From Candidatus Woesearchaeota archaeon (GTDB taxonomy: Archaea; Nanobdellota; Nanobdellia; SCGC-AAA011-G17; UBA489), in contig JABIPM010000023.1 in NCBI GenBank assembly GCA_018658955.1, positions 1 to 7,659 of the forward strand: a DNA stretch of 7,659 nucleotides, in the 5' to 3' direction. Below are positions 5,804-7,659 of the stretch, one piece after another. Within the stretch, counting starts at the first letter, position 1. Every line of letters starts with the position of its first letter. Under the pieces are notes generated by a model. The model made no database searches and was not told the DNA's origin. It worked only from the letters and a program-made list of their open reading frames with translations. The translations under genes and the position numbers were made by a program.

Positions 5804-7659
5804 CATAATCACTTATTCTTAATTCATCAATTAAACCATCAAAGTAAATTGGTAACTGATTATTGATAGTGCTCCATCCAATAGTTATATCTAAATTAGA
5901 ATGAGCATAACTTGTAAATGGTTTAGAATCACATTCAACTCCATCAATATACGCCCGTATTTCAGTTCCATTCCAGACACCTGCAACATGTTGCCAAACA
6001 CCTTCTTGCACCTTCAAATTTCCAGAACAAATAGCATTATCTTGTCCCTCGGTATCATCCCCATCAGAAATATGAAACAACAAATCGTGATTATTATTAA
6101 TTCTTAATAACCAACCTCCAACATTCCACTCCCAATTTCCCACAATAGTTCTATAAGATTGATCCTGACTTGAATTATTTAAACTTCTTGGTTTAATCCA
6201 TGCTTCAACTGTAATCATTTGATTATTAATAGTACCAGAATCATTAACTCCAGTTTCAATTTTATCTTCATAACCATTAAAGTCAATCGCACCACCATAA
6301 TAACCAGTGTCCCATTTATTGGTATATTGCATAGGAGTTGCAGTCAATAAAATATCATCGATCCTAGTTTTAGAGTCACCTGAAGCAGAACCAGATCCAT
6401 AATTGATCAAAAACATTATTCTTGCATACTTAGTTCCTCTCCACCACCTGGTTAGATTCTCACTACTCAAACTTTCTCCAGAAGTAACAGAACTATAATT
6501 TGCCCAAGAATTGACTATTGGCCCACCAACTGCGGCAGTATACATATAAGTTCCGCTATCTCTCTGTTGTCTCACATTTGTTCCAGCCTGTGCATCAACC
6601 CCCACAGTTTGTCCGCCACAAAGATTAACCTCCCAATAATCTCCATTATCCTGAAAGGTAGGCTGGCATCCATTTGTCCCTCTAACACCTAATCGATTAC
6701 TCAAGTTACTGTTAGGCATATCATTAAAACTTCCAGAATTATCTGTATTAAATGCAACATATGAATCCAATCTGGTACTCCACTTACTTGCATTCAAAAC
6801 TTTTACACTAGTATCTGAAGAACTAACAGCCTCATACAAACTAGTTTCACTACCGGCAACAGCACAGACATATCTTCTAACTATAGGATTTTTATTTTCA
6901 TCATAAGGAACATATCCAAAGAAAAGGTGGCTGTCTTCAGAGCCATATTTCTTAAACCACCCAGTGAGATTATACTCTGCGTTAAGATCAATAGGAATAA
7001 ACTCATCTGAAAAAACAGTACGCGCCCTTGTATCATAAAAGGAGTATACTCCGCTATGAGAATCCTCGTCAGTCACACCCTCAAAAGGAAGAACCGTTCG
7101 AAAATTAAGTAAATCTCCAGTTTCTGCACCGCGATTATCTACTAAATCTCCAAGAGTAATCAATGTTCCATCATTGCCGTTACTAGTTTCATCTTTAACA
7201 ATATCTCCATCTCCTTCGTCAAACTTATACAATAATTGAGTAGCCCCATCAGGAACATGTCCACCACCATTACCAGAATTATAATCTCCAGAATTTACAT
7301 CTTGAACTATTGCAGTAATATCTGCAACCTTAGAATGACTAATAGTACTTTCACCAAAACTATACTCAAAGTTTAAAGGGCCTTCAAAAATCTCTTCCGT
7401 AAATGTACAATCACTAACACTCAACACTTGTTCCCCACCATTCAAAATAGGAGGAGTATCTGATCCCACTGAACACGCAGGAACATCAAAAGAAAAACTA
7501 TCTATATTTTTTCCTTGTGAATTCTTAACAATTAACGTTACACTCCCCTCATCAACACTAAAATCTTTACATAAAAATCCAGGACCCATCATACATTTTT
7601 CATTAACAAAGAATTTATCTCCACCAAAAGTAAACCACAAAGAACTAATCACTAACAGA
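5790..7659 (-). CDS. Secreted or anchored LamG-fold surface protein with a nested carbohydrate-binding-like insert (5' end outside window)
   Basis: Probable cell-surface adhesin or sugar-binding protein; ligand unknown. The frame stays open to the window edge through CTG-TTA upstream of the GTG at 7652, so that GTG is likely internal. Numbering below counts it as residue 1. LLVISSLWFTFGG looks like the end of a signal or membrane helix, perhaps an archaeal pilin-like class III signal. Residues 14-120 form a beta-rich N-domain with Cys20, 28, 60 and 82. After a Gly/Asn/Ser-rich linker (119-136) a LamG fold begins (LLYKFDEGDGDIVKDETSNG, then NDGTL), breaks near 166, and resumes at about 446 (KWDTGYYGGAIDFNG), ending with FDGLIDELRIS at 604-614. 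The 167-440 stretch is a separate jelly-roll-like module. At least eight N-x-S/T sequons fit an exported glycoprotein. No catalytic motif is recognisable. It converges with rad50, overlapping its end, so it is a separate transcription unit. Confidence 0.85.
   Translation of the reverse strand, partial: LLVISSLWFTFGGDKFFVNEKCMMGPGFLCKDFSVDEGSVTLIVKNSQGKNIDSFSFDVPACSVGSDTPPILNGGEQVLSVSDCTFTEEIFEGPLNFEYSFGESTISHSKVADITAIVQDVNSGDYNSGNGGGHVPDGATQLLYKFDEGDGDIVKDETSNGNDGTLITLGDLVDNRGAETGDLLNFRTVLPFEGVTDEDSHSGVYSFYDTRARTVFSDEFIPIDLNAEYNLTGWFKKYGSEDSHLFFGYVPYDENKNPIVRRYVCAVAGSETSLYEAVSSSDTSVKVLNASKWSTRLDSYVAFNTDNSGSFNDMPNSNLSNRLGVRGTNGCQPTFQDNGDYWEVNLCGGQTVGVDAQAGTNVRQQRDSGTYMYTAAVGGPIVNSWANYSSVTSGESLSSENLTRWWRGTKYARIMFLINYGSGSASGDSKTRIDDILLTATPMQYTNKWDTGYYGGAIDFNGYEDKIETGVNDSGTINNQMITVEAWIKPRSLNNSSQDQSYRTIVGNWEWNVGGWLLRINNNHDLLFHISDGDDTEGQDNAICSGNLKVQEGVWQHVAGVWNGTEIRAYIDGVECDSKPFTSYAHSNLDITIGWSTINNQLPIYFDGLIDELRISDYVRYE
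6333..7154 (-). other. Jelly-roll, CBM-like module inserted within the LamG domain
   Basis: This encodes residues about 167-440 (counting the GTG at 7652 as 1). It opens with GDLVDNRGAETGDLLNF, like the 'N.G.AE.GD...W' first strand of CBM4/9-type domains, continues with YNLTGWFKKYGSEDSHLFFG, and closes with WWRGTKYARIMFLINYG and TRIDDILLT, like the usual last strand 'yiDDvsl'. The middle, about 262-378, is a further beta-rich segment with Cys330 and Cys345 and the phrase RQQRDSGTYMYT, which makes the module nearly twice a typical CBM4/9 length. From memory, similar segments occur in bacterial surface and phage tail proteins; this is not verified. Confidence 0.55.

Noticed and set aside
7650..7652. 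GTG at 7652 as the start of the surface protein
   Set aside because: The frame continues upstream with Leu-Leu and the visible N-terminus is only the tail of a hydrophobic helix, so the true start is probably outside the window.
1..7659. CRISPR arrays, tRNA or rRNA genes, insertion sequences
   Set aside because: Read through for regular direct repeats with spacers, cloverleaf arms and terminal inverted repeats; none seen, and nearly all the sequence is accounted for by five genes.

Overview
The window most likely comes from an archaeon with a small, A+T-rich genome. The evidence is a typical archaeal RNase J, an adjacent Mre11-Rad50 pair of archaeal type, a TATA-box promoter with no bacterial -35/-10 pattern, heavy use of ATA and AGA codons, and a cell-surface LamG protein whose N-terminus resembles those of DPANN-type archaea (Woesearchaeota/Pacearchaeota-like). 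The lineage is inference; there is no rRNA or tRNA here to settle it.

Layout. Positions 1-1047 (+) hold the C-terminal part of an ABC-2 type transporter permease; its start lies before the window. It overlaps by four bases an archaeal RNase J (1044-2387, +), so the two are probably co-transcribed. An 84-base gap (2388-2471) carries a TATA box and a Shine-Dalgarno-like G run, and opens a second unit: Mre11 nuclease (2472-3749, +) and Rad50 ATPase (3746-5803, +), again joined by an ATGA overlap. On the other strand, 5790-7659 (-) encodes a large secreted or membrane-anchored LamG-fold protein whose N-terminus runs off the window. Its 3' end overlaps the 3' end of rad50 by 14 bases. Coding density is nearly complete and no gene-free stretch reaches 300 bases.

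How the genes work together. Mre11 and Rad50 form one DNA-end processing complex: Rad50 clamps DNA and hydrolyses ATP, its zinc hook joins two coiled coils, and Mre11 supplies nuclease activity. RNase J is an RNA 5'-3' exonuclease, and the permease would need an ATPase subunit that is not visible. The surface protein is unrelated to these functions.

Most of the window is ordinary housekeeping content. The parts worth a second look are the surface protein, where a jelly-roll, carbohydrate-binding-like module seems inserted inside a LamG domain and splits it in two, and two motif departures in the repair pair (Ser for Asn in Mre11 motif III; a non-canonical D-loop in Rad50). I did not find a convincing undescribed multi-gene system.
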